Shown here: positions 22,263 to 33,800 of the stretch, in pieces
How the letters are laid out: the number at the start of each line of letters is the position of its first letter
How positions within the stretch are numbered: the first letter of the stretch is position 1
Origin: Acanthaster planci
Taxonomy: Eukaryota > Echinodermata > Asteroidea > Valvatida > Acanthasteridae
Reading direction: 5' to 3'
Assembly (NCBI RefSeq): GCF_001949145.1
Contig: NW_019091362.1
Coordinates: forward strand, 1,178,335-1,218,774
Length of the DNA: 40,440 nucleotides
Position numbers and translations under genes: made by a program
The notes under the pieces: model-generated
What the model was told of the DNA's origin: nothing
Database searches by the model: none
The model's input: the letters and a program-made list of their open reading frames with translations, nothing else

Positions 22263-22340
22263 TAATACGGGCATTTCACAATAGTGCGCCTCCACGAGTT
22301 TGCAGCGCGTTGGTCAATTACAATGCGCGAAATATGTCAG
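22263..22340. mobile_element. Half copy of the palindromic GGGCAATTCAC MITE
   Basis: AATACGGGCATTTCACAATA, then GCGCCTCCACGAGTTTGCA and ATGCGCGAAATATGTC, match the left arm of the 13159-13325 element. The second arm is missing. Confidence 0.7.
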
Positions 22341-22782
22341 GTGACCACAAACCAACTAAAACGTCTAAAAATTTATTAATAACACACTACAAGCTAGAAC
22401 TGTTTTAGTTAAGTTCCTAGGTTCTTGAGGATTACAAAATGTACTTTTACATATAGGCCTACTGTCTTTAGCTCTCCTCCCAACGGCCATGGAAAATAGT
22501 TTGAAAATACCAGAAACATTCCTTTTTGTTGTGTACACTTATATTTAGAATGTGTCTGGTTATTTTACATTTCCCTTCCATTTTGTTTATTTCACCATTT
22601 TCCGTAATTTTACTCGTTTGTATTCGTATGTTAAATGTATAAATTTGATTGGTTTCCTTTTGGAAATTCGCATTCAGCCAATTTACTCTCGTTTTATGTT
22701 AAAAAATAACTAGAGCGATGGCAATTTATGTACATTACAGAACAGATTGGTAGCTCAGAAACGCACCTATCAATACTGTAAC

Positions 22783-23480
22783 GAAACAGGGGTAGGCATG
22801 GATACCAGTCTAATTCATAAATTATTGATTCATGCATGGACCAATCAGTGGTGCGTTGAGCACTGGGTCTGGGCGCTTGCGGCGTGCTTCGGGCTCGCTT
22901 TTCTAGTTCATTGAAAGGTCGTGTTGTGGAAGCATCTTGCGCGGAGAACGCTGTGTACCGTCCTGTGCTGTGACTGAGGTGGCGTGGGCGCTGGACCGTG
23001 AGCACTGCGTGTGGATACACTGTAGCTGGTAGATGTAGTAGTAAGGTGCATTGTGTCTAGCTTAGTTGATGGTAGAGCTGAGTGTACGTGGTGAACCAGG
23101 GCTGTGAGCTAGTGGTCTTTGCTGTCAACTTGAAGTTGCTTGTCGTCTGTAAGCACTGGTAGTGGAGTGACGGCTGGAAGCAATCCTGTTATCATTGTGC
23201 TAACTGGCCTTGGGGTTAACTCTTACCTTTTAGTTAAATCGCCCCTGACTTGCGTGACACTCTGTGTTATTCGCGTGAGGGCTATAGTAGTGAGGCATCC
23301 CTTGGGTTATAAATTGGCTGTGCTAAAGTTGGTCGGGTAGTTAGGTTTACCTCGTGAGGCACATTAAATTGCCTGTTCAGGTGTATTGTGTAAATAAACC
23401 TTGTGTTATTTATACACCTCATTGATTTGTACTTGTAATAAACCAATTACTTGGTTATTGTCCTTAGGAATCCTGTATCA
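22783..23480 (+). other. Possible LTR-like or 3'-end fragment
   Basis: Begins near TGTAACGAAACAGG, a start seen in some Ty3/gypsy LTRs, is G/T-rich on the plus strand, and contains AAATAAACC (about 23391) and AATAAACC (about 23438). No partner copy, target duplication or coding region was found, so this is only a suggestion. Confidence 0.25.
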
Positions 23481-24606
23481 CTGTGAGCTAATTAAGGTTT
23501 CCCTGTATTTCCTTGCTCTGATACCAGTATTGATCCTGTCTTTCCGAAGTGGTGGTAAATTTCCACCAAACGAACTGCTCCAAGGCTGTTCGTCAGCTGA
23601 TATCCCCCCTTGTGTCAGGGTAGCCGCTCATCCTTGCGCAAGGTTAATAAATATGTTTGTGGGGTCAGGCCGGGTCAATTCCCGGCATCTTCGATCAGGC
23701 CAGTCTACTGGGTCTGCCACAGGTGTCAGTTGTCTCGCCACAATACATGTACATCCCAGATGATATTCCAAATGCACGTATTTTCCAATTGACCTTCCGT
23801 GACTGGGGGATTCTAATCAGTCAGCACATAATTCCAAAGTTGTAAACCGACGTGGTCCTCATTCCTGGCTCTCAAATTAGCCGCTGGCCAAACTTGCTTG
23901 TTGAGCTCTGTAGAGGTATATCAATAGCACTTGATAACTTAACTTGGTGTATTTCCTCAACTAACTTATGAAAACTTGTAAAACAATGAAGACTGAGTGT
24001 ACAAGTCAGAGAAATGACGAAAAAAAGGTGGAGTATTCTTTGAATCAAAGAATCCGCTTTTTCGTCGTGTATCCTCAACATAGGCCAATAACCAATCATT
24101 AGCTAGTAGTGCCTGTCACGGATTTTCGTTGCACAGCGGTTCGCCATTTGTTGGGACGTCATACATCTCTAGGAAATCAGGTTCATCCCAGGCCCCGTGG
24201 AAATATACCAGGCAAGACATGGGACGAAGGGGTACCCCCCCTTACCTGTCTAATCCCTATACACACTCTAGACTATTGTTACTTAACACATCCCCCCTAG
24301 AAGTCTGTAAAGAATTTCTGAGATTCCGATCAAACAATGACCAACACAAAGGCCNGGGGGGGGTTCTCTCCGTCCTATATCTTGCTTCAAATGTGTAGAA
24401 AGGGGGGCGTGCAGTGGGTGACGGGATTTTATCATACACTTATTATGGAGACCAGTTCTGCTAACACCTGCCCTCGTGTTCAAATGAGGATGTATGCTAA
24501 TAAGATTCAAGCTAGCGTATCAGTCGCAAAACCAGTCTCGAGTAACAGGGTGAAGAATGATAAAAGAATCCGTTTCTTGCTACACCATGAAGAAGCCCAT
24601 GTATTA
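23481..24606. other. Unassigned intergenic stretch containing an ambiguous base
   Basis: No supported gene. It contains an exact 19-bp palindrome ATTCTTTGAATCAAAGAAT near 24033 and an N at 24355 next to a G-run, which suggests a sequencing or assembly break. Confidence 0.4.
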
Positions 24607-25884
24607 CCATAGAGGAAGGGCACAGGAGTTGCAACTCACGCACCTCAAAGTGTTCAATGATAGTCGCCGCCGGATCAGACGAATAATAGAAAACATTCCG
24701 AACATGCCTGATTACTGCCTACATCTTAGCCAGACAAGCGGGGCCAGTAATATCCTGGCAATACATATAGTTCTTGCCTGCAATTAAATACAAACTATCG
24801 CTGTGACCAGGACATAGAGAAAGAAGAATCCCTGATATTAGACCTACTTTTGCCATCGTAAATGAAATTTTTAAATGTTGATACACTGTTCATTATCCAT
24901 GAAAAGTTTGTAATTTTATTCTCCTCTGTCCAATACATTAGTGTTCAAAGACACGGTACGAATTAGGCTAAGACTGGCCAGCAAAATAATAATTATAAAT
25001 AATTTATTCATTTATAAAGCGCAAATTTCATATAGATATGTTAAAATGCTGTGTACAATGAAGACATTAAGCGTGGAACAATAAATACATCTAATCATGG
25101 TTGAGCCGATGGCACACAAGGGCGCCTCAGGCAGCCGCCAAACGACCCAACAGTAAAGGGAGACAGTAAGAAGCAGTTACAGTTTTAGAGGTAGGAGGAA
25201 AACCCCAGAGGAATAATTCTGGGTAAAACCCACAGAGTCGGGTAGGGAATGAAAACCCAATCCATATGTGGACCGGGCCGGGAATCGAACCTGGGACCAC
25301 AGAGGTAGAAGGCAAGGAAAGAACTACGTTGCCAACCTTGCCAAATGTTCACTACTACTGGAAAGCTGAGTTCATTAGAAACAAAATGCACTATTTCATC
25401 ACAGGGAGTGATCGTGAAATCTCATAAAATACGCTTTTGTACAAATACCATAACAAAAATGATTCAAACAAAACACAAAATCTTGTATACAACCGGGCAA
25501 TTTATTCCCAAAATAACTCCAGAAGAAAGAGCTCATTAAGGGCAATGACTGCACATATAGATTTAGGGCACACAGCATAATGCAACCAACTGCGCAAGCA
25601 TTAAATTTGATGTTGTCATGAGATTATACCAAGCGCCAACAAATTGCATGAATATTCAATTTCCTATACCTCAGTACACGAAGTTTTAAGGATGCAGATT
25701 ACCATCCACAAATTGCGGCGGCGATCACAGGGTACAAAGGGATTTCGTGGGTGTGAAACAGATGGTGCGTAGCAAGCGTCCGCTGCGCTCTGGCTATGGA
25801 CATGCCAGGCATGCCAGAAAGCGGTAATTGGCCAGATGTTACAGCCCGGACAGTTCAAAATTCCTCTGTGTCCTTCCTCTATGG
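24607..25884. mobile_element. Terminal-inverted-repeat element, CATAGAGGAAGG family, copy 2
   Basis: The left end is CCATAGAGGAAGGGCACAGG and the right end is CTGTGTCCTTCCTCTATGG, flanked by TA on both sides. Internal blocks match copy 1 (11981-12613): TTATCCATG..GTAATTTTATTC, CGTGAAATCTCATA, and GGTAATTGGCCAGATGTTA. It is about twice as long, partly because of an insertion at about 24980-25345. Confidence 0.75.
24980..25345 (-). mobile_element. SINE-like insertion inside the inverted-repeat element
   Basis: Absent from the sister copy at 11981-12613. The minus strand carries GTCCCAGGTTCGATTCCCGG (about 25266-25285), which fits the tRNA-type B-box consensus GGTTCGANNCC. The body ends in an AT-rich tail (TTTATAAATGAATAAATT and similar, on the minus strand). 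A tRNA-derived SINE is the best explanation. The A box was not securely placed. Confidence 0.55.
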
Positions 25885-26840
25885 TATTTATGTAAGTTAA
25901 AGTTCAGAATTGAAGTCTTCGTATAGATTTTCTGATAGTCCTCAGGGGTCTCAATAACACTGACTTTGCACCAACGCACACCTAGGACATAAAGAACATC
26001 TATAAATTGTAACGGAGACGGGGGGGGGGCTTTTTCCGCCACAATTTCTATCTCCTGATATCACAGAGAGGCAGGTGTTTTATTTTTCCCACCATGGATC
26101 CAATCAAACCAGGATCACCGCAATGACTTGATCAGTTTCAAGTGATCAATGACTAGGGGTGAACAAATATGATAATGCCTGGGGATGATAAGGGAGATCC
26201 CCTACATTACACTTAATTTTAAAAAAGGAAAGATGACCCCACCCTTTTATATACTGAAGCGGATAAAACACATTTTCCATCACAAAAACTGACATTTTCT
26301 TCAGTTGTTTCCTAATGAAAACTATAATACAAATATACAAAAATACACTCCTCTTAAATGCAACCAATTTAGATAACAAAATAGAATTATTGGGAAGGTA
26401 CAGTGCATATGCTCCACACCTCTACAAGTTGGCGATGTGTTATCTGATCCCCATTCACAATGCTAAAACTTCTTTACATAAATTTGAATATTCAGTCTTC
26501 CTTCTCTGTCAATATTGTTGTCATAGGCTGTCATATAGCTACACTCTATTACTGTACTGCGCTTGGTGGGTGTGGTTTTTTTTTTTTTTGGTTTAGCCTA
26601 GAGGTGGTCCAAACGCTTGCTTGTCCAAAGTTTGCTGGCGTAAATGTTTACTGTGTATGAAACCGCTGTATAAATAAAATTTATCCACATGAGACTTTTA
26701 GATCCTTACTTTACACAATGCAATTTCTTTTGATCGACTGTGTCATGCCACTCAGTTTGGTTCAGAATGATGATCACAAAGGCATTCCCCTTTCACTGTG
26801 AAATCCCTGTTACTTTAATCCTGGTATCAACTTGAAATAA
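25885..26840. other. Intergenic stretch, no gene seen
   Basis: AT-rich sequence with a G-run (26020-26029) and a T-run (26577-26590). No recognisable coding or repeat unit. Confidence 0.4.
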
Positions 26841-26848
26841 CTCTGGAG

Positions 26849-27006
26849 CAGAGCTGGTGACTCAAGTCATGTGACTTGAACTCGAGTTGCTATTTTTGTG
26901 AATTGACTTGTAAATACCTGCTTTGACTTGTGATTTGACTTGGACTTGCAAAAATTGACTTGTGACTTGACTTGGACTTGCAAAATATGACTTGCTGCCA
27001 CCTCTG
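26849..27006. mobile_element. hAT-like MITE made of TGACTTG units
   Basis: 158 bp with ends CAGAGCTGG and CCACCTCTG, the CAGAG(G)TGG type of hAT terminus. It is flanked by an exact 8-bp duplication CTCTGGAG (26841-26848 and 27007-27014). The interior is a run of TGACTTG/GACTTGG units with a short palindrome GACTCAAGTCATGTGACTTG at the left. Confidence 0.85.
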
Positions 27007-27370
27007 CTCTGGAGTGGCTTTGTATTGACTAAACCCTAGGTCTGACTTTATTGTGGCCTTTTTCCGCAATTCTGCCAAAAAAACCAAACCCAGAAACACA
27101 ATGTAACTTTTGCTGTGAAATTTGACCACCTTGAAGTTTATCAAAGTCATCAGAGGTTAATGACACGATGTTGAAAATACAAATAGCTTAAATGGGAAGT
27201 ACTTTTAAGCAGGACTTAAAGTAGAGACTCTTAATTTGAGAACAAAGTCTGGATTCTTTTTCACAGTTTTTTTTTAACTCTTTGGCTAATAGGAAGTATA
27301 AAACTACAGCCTGAACATGGCAAAAGTTATTAAATACCACATATTAGGGGAAATGCTATATTTGCTCGGT

Positions 27371-27376
27371 ATTTTA
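27371..27376 (-). terminator. Candidate poly(A) signal of the right-hand gene
   Basis: AATAAA on the minus strand about 240 bases after the predicted stop codon at 27618. It fits a short 3' UTR, but it is one hexamer in an AT-rich region. Confidence 0.4.
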
Positions 27377-27617
27377 TTTATGGAAACTGGGGTTGTACCT
27401 AGTGTGATGTTATCTGCTCTGGCTAGAAGTACATCATAAACCTACAGCCCACAACCATACTTCAGTCACTGTTGCTGAAGTACCCAATGGAATGATAAAA
27501 ATATTGTACAGAGAATAATAATTTCAATTTTGTGAATGTACCAGTGATTATGAATACAGCATTGAGACAAAACAAACCTGAGGCTTGCTTCCCTATTACA
27601 TCTCAGGGTCAAACGGT

Positions 27618-27815
27618 TCACTCAGTGAGAGGTCTGGCTGTCTCTGATGTATACCTAGCGTGAGTGTCTCCCATATTGGAGGGCAGGGGCGTATTGGGCT
27701 GTGACATATGGGTGGGGCTGCTCCGAGCACTCATCTGGGACCAGTCTCCGCCCCCTCCAACCGCACGCTGCTCAAAGTTCTTACGGATGTCAAACAGGTT
27801 GATCACTGACACCCT
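27618..27815 (-). CDS. Right-hand gene, probable last exon (window residues 592-656)
   Basis: Acceptor TTTGCACAG. It encodes RVSVINLFDIRKNFEQRAVG followed by a Ser/Pro/Met-rich tail, ending at TGA 27620-27618. A possible donor AG|GTATAC at 27655-27654 lies 12 codons before the stop, so the gene may instead continue to a further exon. The AATAAA at 27371-27376 favours termination here. Confidence 0.7.
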   Translation of the reverse strand, partial: RVSVINLFDIRKNFEQRAVGGGGDWSQMSARSSPTHMSQPNTPLPSNMGDTHARYTSETARPLTE

Positions 27816-30800
27816 CTGTGCAAATCAAGTTAGGGAACTCTGGCTTTAAAATCTATATTAAACTTTTCAAATTTGTTTGAACAGCACCTTTTTGAATACC
27901 AGTTTTCTTTTTTTGTCACTATTGTACAAGCGTGTTGATTACATATGCCATCCGCATAATTGACATGATCTTTTTCTACGAAAAACATTCACAGAGTAAA
28001 CTTACTTTGCCTCTAAAGTCAGAAGTGTCAACAATGGAGAAAAAACATTTAGGAGGAGGAACCAAAAAAAGATTAAAAAACAACACAAGCTGGAACAACT
28101 CTGAAATTCTGAGCTTTTTTTTTTAAATCAAAAATCCCAAACTGAATAAAAACTGATTGCAGTATCAATAGACCAATCACAGACAAGGATACATTTTTAT
28201 TTGGTAATGGAGGCAGCTGGAACATAGATGGTGGTTGGGTAAGACGCAGCTGTCCTAAAGATCCTGGATTGAAAAAAAATTATACCTGTGTTATATCATG
28301 GAAAATGATTATATCATATAAATTGGAAAACAATCCACAACCTGAATATCTGTTTCAAACAAACAAGACGAGCAATAAAAACTGAGTCTTAACTGAGTCT
28401 GAAATTATTTGTCAGCAATTCTTGGTTAAATTTGTTGGTGACTTAAATGCTGTGCTCATTTGCAAAGATTTTAGCCAATATATGAAGGGGGATTATTTAA
28501 AAATAAACAGCCCTAAGCATGGTATAATTCTAGCAGAAAACAATTTATTAAAGGTAAAATATCAGCTATAAACCAGCTAAATTATAAAAATCAACTGAAA
28601 TGTCAAAAATAATGACTCTTAAACTTTATCTGAACAATGTTGCTTGTTAGTCCTCATGGTAACTGCAATTTTGCAATTACTCCGCAGCTCGAAAAAAGGA
28701 TCAGCCAGAATCATGTTCATTACAAGCTCATTTCCAAGAGCTTGTGTGCATATATACAAAGCAAAATGAGAAATCCGACAGTTTGACCCATCATCTGCCA
28801 CTGTCAATATACTATGCCATAGTGAATTAACATGCTGTCTGTACCATCACAGAAAATCTGTTATCAGTTTAATTACGCGTCTTCTGGAGTAAGCTGGTTA
28901 ACACAAAATGGAAATTGTTCAGAAATCAGTACAAGGAAATCACAATGAATTATGTTTTTGCCGAACAAAAGACGTGTAGGCTCACCAGTCGGATGGAAGT
29001 AGGAATGAGCCCTTGGATTGTAAAGTTGACCTGTTTTGGTGGGCATAAAGATGGCTGGAAGACACACTTCTGTGTAAGAATTAAATTAACAAGGTGTGAC
29101 ATACTCACAAAAGACACGAACTTGATGTGCTAAGAGTATAGATTCTCAAAGAACATTTTGACACCACAAAGCAAATCTATGTTAGTGGTGGGCAGGGACC
29201 TTGAAGTAATCACTTTGGGTGACTGATAGTAAGGTTTTATGATGTTTAGATGAGGTTGGAATTACACCCTCCAAGCTAGCGCATTATATTTTAGCTATAT
29301 GATGCCGGGTTTAAAGAGCAACTCTAGGGAAAACATGTTTTCTCTGATTTTATCTGTTCAAATAAATTGGAAACATCCATATCAAACCCACTGTCGTTTG
29401 TTTTCAGAGCTCAACTATAACAAGCTAAAAAGGGCTTTTTTTTCTGTTCATGCCAAGATGCGAATTCTGAACATGCTGAATGTAGATTGCATCATTCTGA
29501 GAAGACAGAGAAAACGAGGGGAACCCTCACCTTGTATTTGTAGTGGATAATTCTCTTGTGCACATCAAACAATGGCCAAGGGTTTATCCACTATGAACAC
29601 AGGGCAAGGGTTCCCCTTGTTTTCTCTGTTTGCTCAGAATGACGCAATCTACATTCAGAATTCGCATCTTGGCATGAACAGAAAAAAGCCCTTTTTAGCT
29701 TGTTATAGTTGAGCTCTGAAGACAAATGACACTGCATTCGATTTCTATGCTTCCATATTTATTTGAACAAGTAGATTAAAAGAAAACATGTTTTCCTTTG
29801 AGTTGCTCTTTAATTTGAAGTTGCATGACGTATTCCCTGGGGATTTTCAAGATTTCTGTTTTCAAAATTCTTCAAAAATTCAAAACTTCATTTACTGGAC
29901 GTTTACACCCACATGAATGACTGTCTGGTGGCTACGTTAATCTGACAGACAACATCTATTGATGCCCGAGTATTTCAGCCAAGCCTGCTGCCTTGTAAAG
30001 AGAGCCCAGATCGTGCGGTGTTACATAATTTTCTTTTGTTCCCGAAACTGGCCCAGTGCACTGCTGGCGTCTTTTCAAATGCAGACCAGATTTGCGTGCA
30101 GCGGTATTGTATCGCCCATCCCTGGAGTGCTGGAGCACTTTTGTCCCCGGTGGTAATCCACTCGTGTTGAATGCAACAAACAGTGGTATAATCATTCAAA
30201 ACAATAACAGGTTTCGTTCGCTATTGACAACTGAAATAATGTTGGCAATTCCCAGCAGCCCAGTCTTTTGTTCCAAGTACGGTCTTTTGTTACAAGACTA
30301 AGCTCCTTTGTCTGATTTCGAGCACCCCGGATATGCATACAAACCTAAGGTACCCGGTACCGGGCACCCCGGTGCAAAGTTGTTCATAGCCCAAACTGTG
30401 CTCAGCACACCTAACTTATTGTTGCAAGTAACCATCCCAACTGTTTTGTCATTTTCTCTTTTGATTTCTCCAGCTAGTGAAGTATGAAAACTGAAACCTG
30501 GCAGTTTCCCAAATTTAATTCTTATAACTTTAAACAGAACATTATGTACACAAGTGGAAGTATCATTAATTTTTTAGAAATCCTAGATCTTCATTGGACT
30601 TGCTCTATATCATTTAAAACTTTTACCAAGCAGTGTTGCAATTTATCTAAAATAGTAACTTTCAAATCACAAAACACATTTAATCTTTTTCCTGGCAAAC
30701 TGTGTATTAAGGATTTACCTTTGCTAGCGTCAGCGTTGCTCTCATTTTGCAGATTTATCCTGTACTGGCCGGCTAGCTGCTTAACGATACGATCCTCCAT

Positions 30801-33800
30801 ATCGCTCTTTGTTCTCTCGATCAGCTGTCTTCGTCTGATCTCACTTTCCTCTGAGAATAACTTCAGGCGCTCAAAGAACTAGGTACAATAAAATGACAAA
30901 TTGCCGACAAATTACAGCTACAAGTGAGTAATAATACCAGAGCACAGCCCAAGCACAACAGAAAACTTGATGTTGGCCGACTCTACTTACATCTTTGGGC
31001 AAGTCACTGCCCCAGTTGGGTAGATTGGCAGGTCGCCTACCTCTACTCTTGACCGCTCTGCTTAAAACAAAAAAGAAAGGAATATTAAAATGAGACAAGA
31101 CAAAACTGGACAGCAGAGACAAAGCACTAAGCAGCGGCAAAGTGACAAACAACAGAGGAACAGGGATCACTTCTAAGGTATTCTCAGGCGATTTCTATCC
31201 CGTCTCCTCCTTTTGCTCACTTCTTTTACTTCCTTTTTTCCCCATTATTCTATTTTTCTGGGGGGAGGGGAAACGCCCCTTCTTGTTCAATACCCCCCTC
31301 CCGGCGACGCCCATGTAGACCTACCTCTGGCTCTTGCATTTAAAAGTAAAGCAGCATCCCAACAGTTCCTGCCTAGAGCTCGTGGAAGTTTGCCTTCTTC
31401 CGACCCATTTTACATTCTATTAGCCCTAAAAAAAGTCAGGATATGTTGGACCATTTCATGCTGGGGGGGTTCTACCCTTCCCCTCCCCCAAGAATTCAGC
31501 TGTCCCATGCTCATTTTGTAAAAACTTGGCATGCATGTAAAGACACTCCTTATCAGAACAAATATGAAGTTTCAACTCAATCTGACACATGGTGTTTTTT
31601 TGACGGCCATTTGAAGTTCAAGGCCATACACATGAGCATGGGAATGGTAAAATATACAATTTTGGCAGACCGGTCTCAGGAAAATGGGGCCTGTGCTGGA
31701 ACGGTAGTTTCAATTTTCACAAATGTGATGTTAAAACAACCGGAAAGAGTTACGGGAAAAATTCTAAAGGCTCAGTTAACGAAATAAAAGCACTGCTGCT
31801 CTTTTAACCCTGCAGTGAGATGGATGTACCTATAGAAAACTGGCCACACAAACTCTATGCTACAAAATGTACGTGTAGTTGAAAAACCAGAGTTGGAAAA
31901 CCTTGCCCCATGATTTTTACTTTCTTTGCTATACCTGAGCTCTTTAGCGGATGTTGACTTGGTGATCCTGCTGTCGGTTGTCCAACCAGCAAGGGGTGAG
32001 GTCATGTTGCGACGGTGACCTGCAAAAGGAAGATAGTGTTATTATGGGTAGATTGACGTTTACTGCATTTTGAAATTTTTTGTCCACATGAATCTTTAAC
32101 CACTTCTGCTTCAGCTGGCTACTGTACAATCGCCAAAATTCTGGCTGTCCTGTACAGATGACGCCGCAAGGGATCTGGTTGCAACTAAAAGAATTAATTT
32201 GTAAAATGAACTTGTTGGGACAGAACAGCAAGATCAGTTCTGTCAATATTGGTCTTGAAAGCGCCAAGAGTCGCAGAACATCTGACGTGGTTTGGTACAA
32301 TGAGTGAAGATAGCTATTTTTGTTTGCCCGGATACGGTTGTAGATAAGGTCACCATGATGATGTCTTGCTGCCCCCCGGGTGGATTTTTCTTGAGCAAGA
32401 CAAGATGCTGGGTCCTTTTCAAGATTTTCCGTTTTCAAAATTCTCCAAAAATTCATCATTTTATTTAATGGCCATTTGTACCCACATGGAGGACTCTTTG
32501 GGCACTACTCTAAAGCTGACAGTTAACCTTCATTGACTTTTGAATATTTCAGCCAGGCCTTGGAAAAAGAGCTCAGATTGTGCAGTGTTACGTAAGATTC
32601 CTTTGTTCCCGAAACCGGCACAGTGCACTGCTGACCTCTTTTCAATAGGGGCCAGATTAGCATGCAGCGGTGCTGTGTGGCTCATCACTGCGGTGGTGGA
32701 GAGCTTTTGTCCCCGGTGGTAATCCGCTTGCTCTAAATGCCTCAAACCGCGGTATACTGTTTCAAAACAAGGCTGGATTATTTCCATTATTGAGAGCGAA
32801 AAAATGTCGGTAATGCCCAACAGCTCAGTCTTTTGTGCTGAGCACGGTGTTTTGTTATAAGGTCCAACTCTTTTGTCCCAGTTCCGGGCTCCCGGGAGTT
32901 CTGCATCTAAAGCCTATGTACTCGAAAACGGGTCGCCCGGCAGAAAGTGGTTAAGGCACAGGTACACAAATAAAATGAACGATTTGCAATAAACGTGTAT
33001 AAGCCAGTTCAATTATCTAAATTTCTAGCCAACTCTTACAAGTAATTTTTGAAATGACCATTTCCCTTGACAAAGGTATATACCAACGCAAGAAAGTCAG
33101 TCGCAGTAATGATGGTTTTTTAATGCAATTTCTATAAAGATACAACAGAATGACTACGTACCATCAGTGGATTTCTGAGGATTTAACAAAGAGTTGAGCT
33201 GTTCATTCTGAAGCTGCTCAAGGTTCCTGGCCAACTCATTCAATCTTTGCCTGTCAAGCCACAGTAAGAAGGGCATTTATAAAACAAATTCAGGCAGAAG
33301 AATGAGGCCGTGTCCGAAATGGGCTTCCGGAGCTACGGCTAGGTCTATTGTCTACGCTTCTCCACGCATTTCTAATGGAGTGAAGACCTAGACTCGCTCT
33401 AGACAAGAGATTCGGATGCAGCCTGATATTGACTGTTAGCATGTACAGGGAAACTCCATGTTTTTTACAAGCATTCGAAGCCACAGTTAAATGTCTTAAC
33501 GCACAACTTCCAATTTAATTCTCACAACTTAAATCTCACAGTTGCAACTACAAACAGACTGGAAACCTGAATTCTGTGTGCTACTATGTGGTACACCACT
33601 ATGTTGAAGTTGCACTTTGCAGAAATCCGTTCTTTTCCATCAACAGAAAAGGGGAAATTATCAGTTGTAAATGGGTAAAAATGAAACAACATACTCATAT
33701 TCGTCCTGTATAAGGGTCAGTTCTTGATTGTGCTGTTCAACAAGGATGTCTACTTCAGCTCTGGGAACCATCTCCTGCAATGCACAGTGGCAAGACAGAG

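Noticed and set aside
30484-30882. A 132-codon plus-strand open frame
   Set aside because: It is the shadow of the minus-strand coiled-coil exon 30719-30878, which has both splice sites and matching phases.
31944-32459. A 171-codon minus-strand open frame
   Set aside because: Only its last part (32019-31935) is a phase-compatible exon. The rest runs through an intron and into the dispersed repeat.
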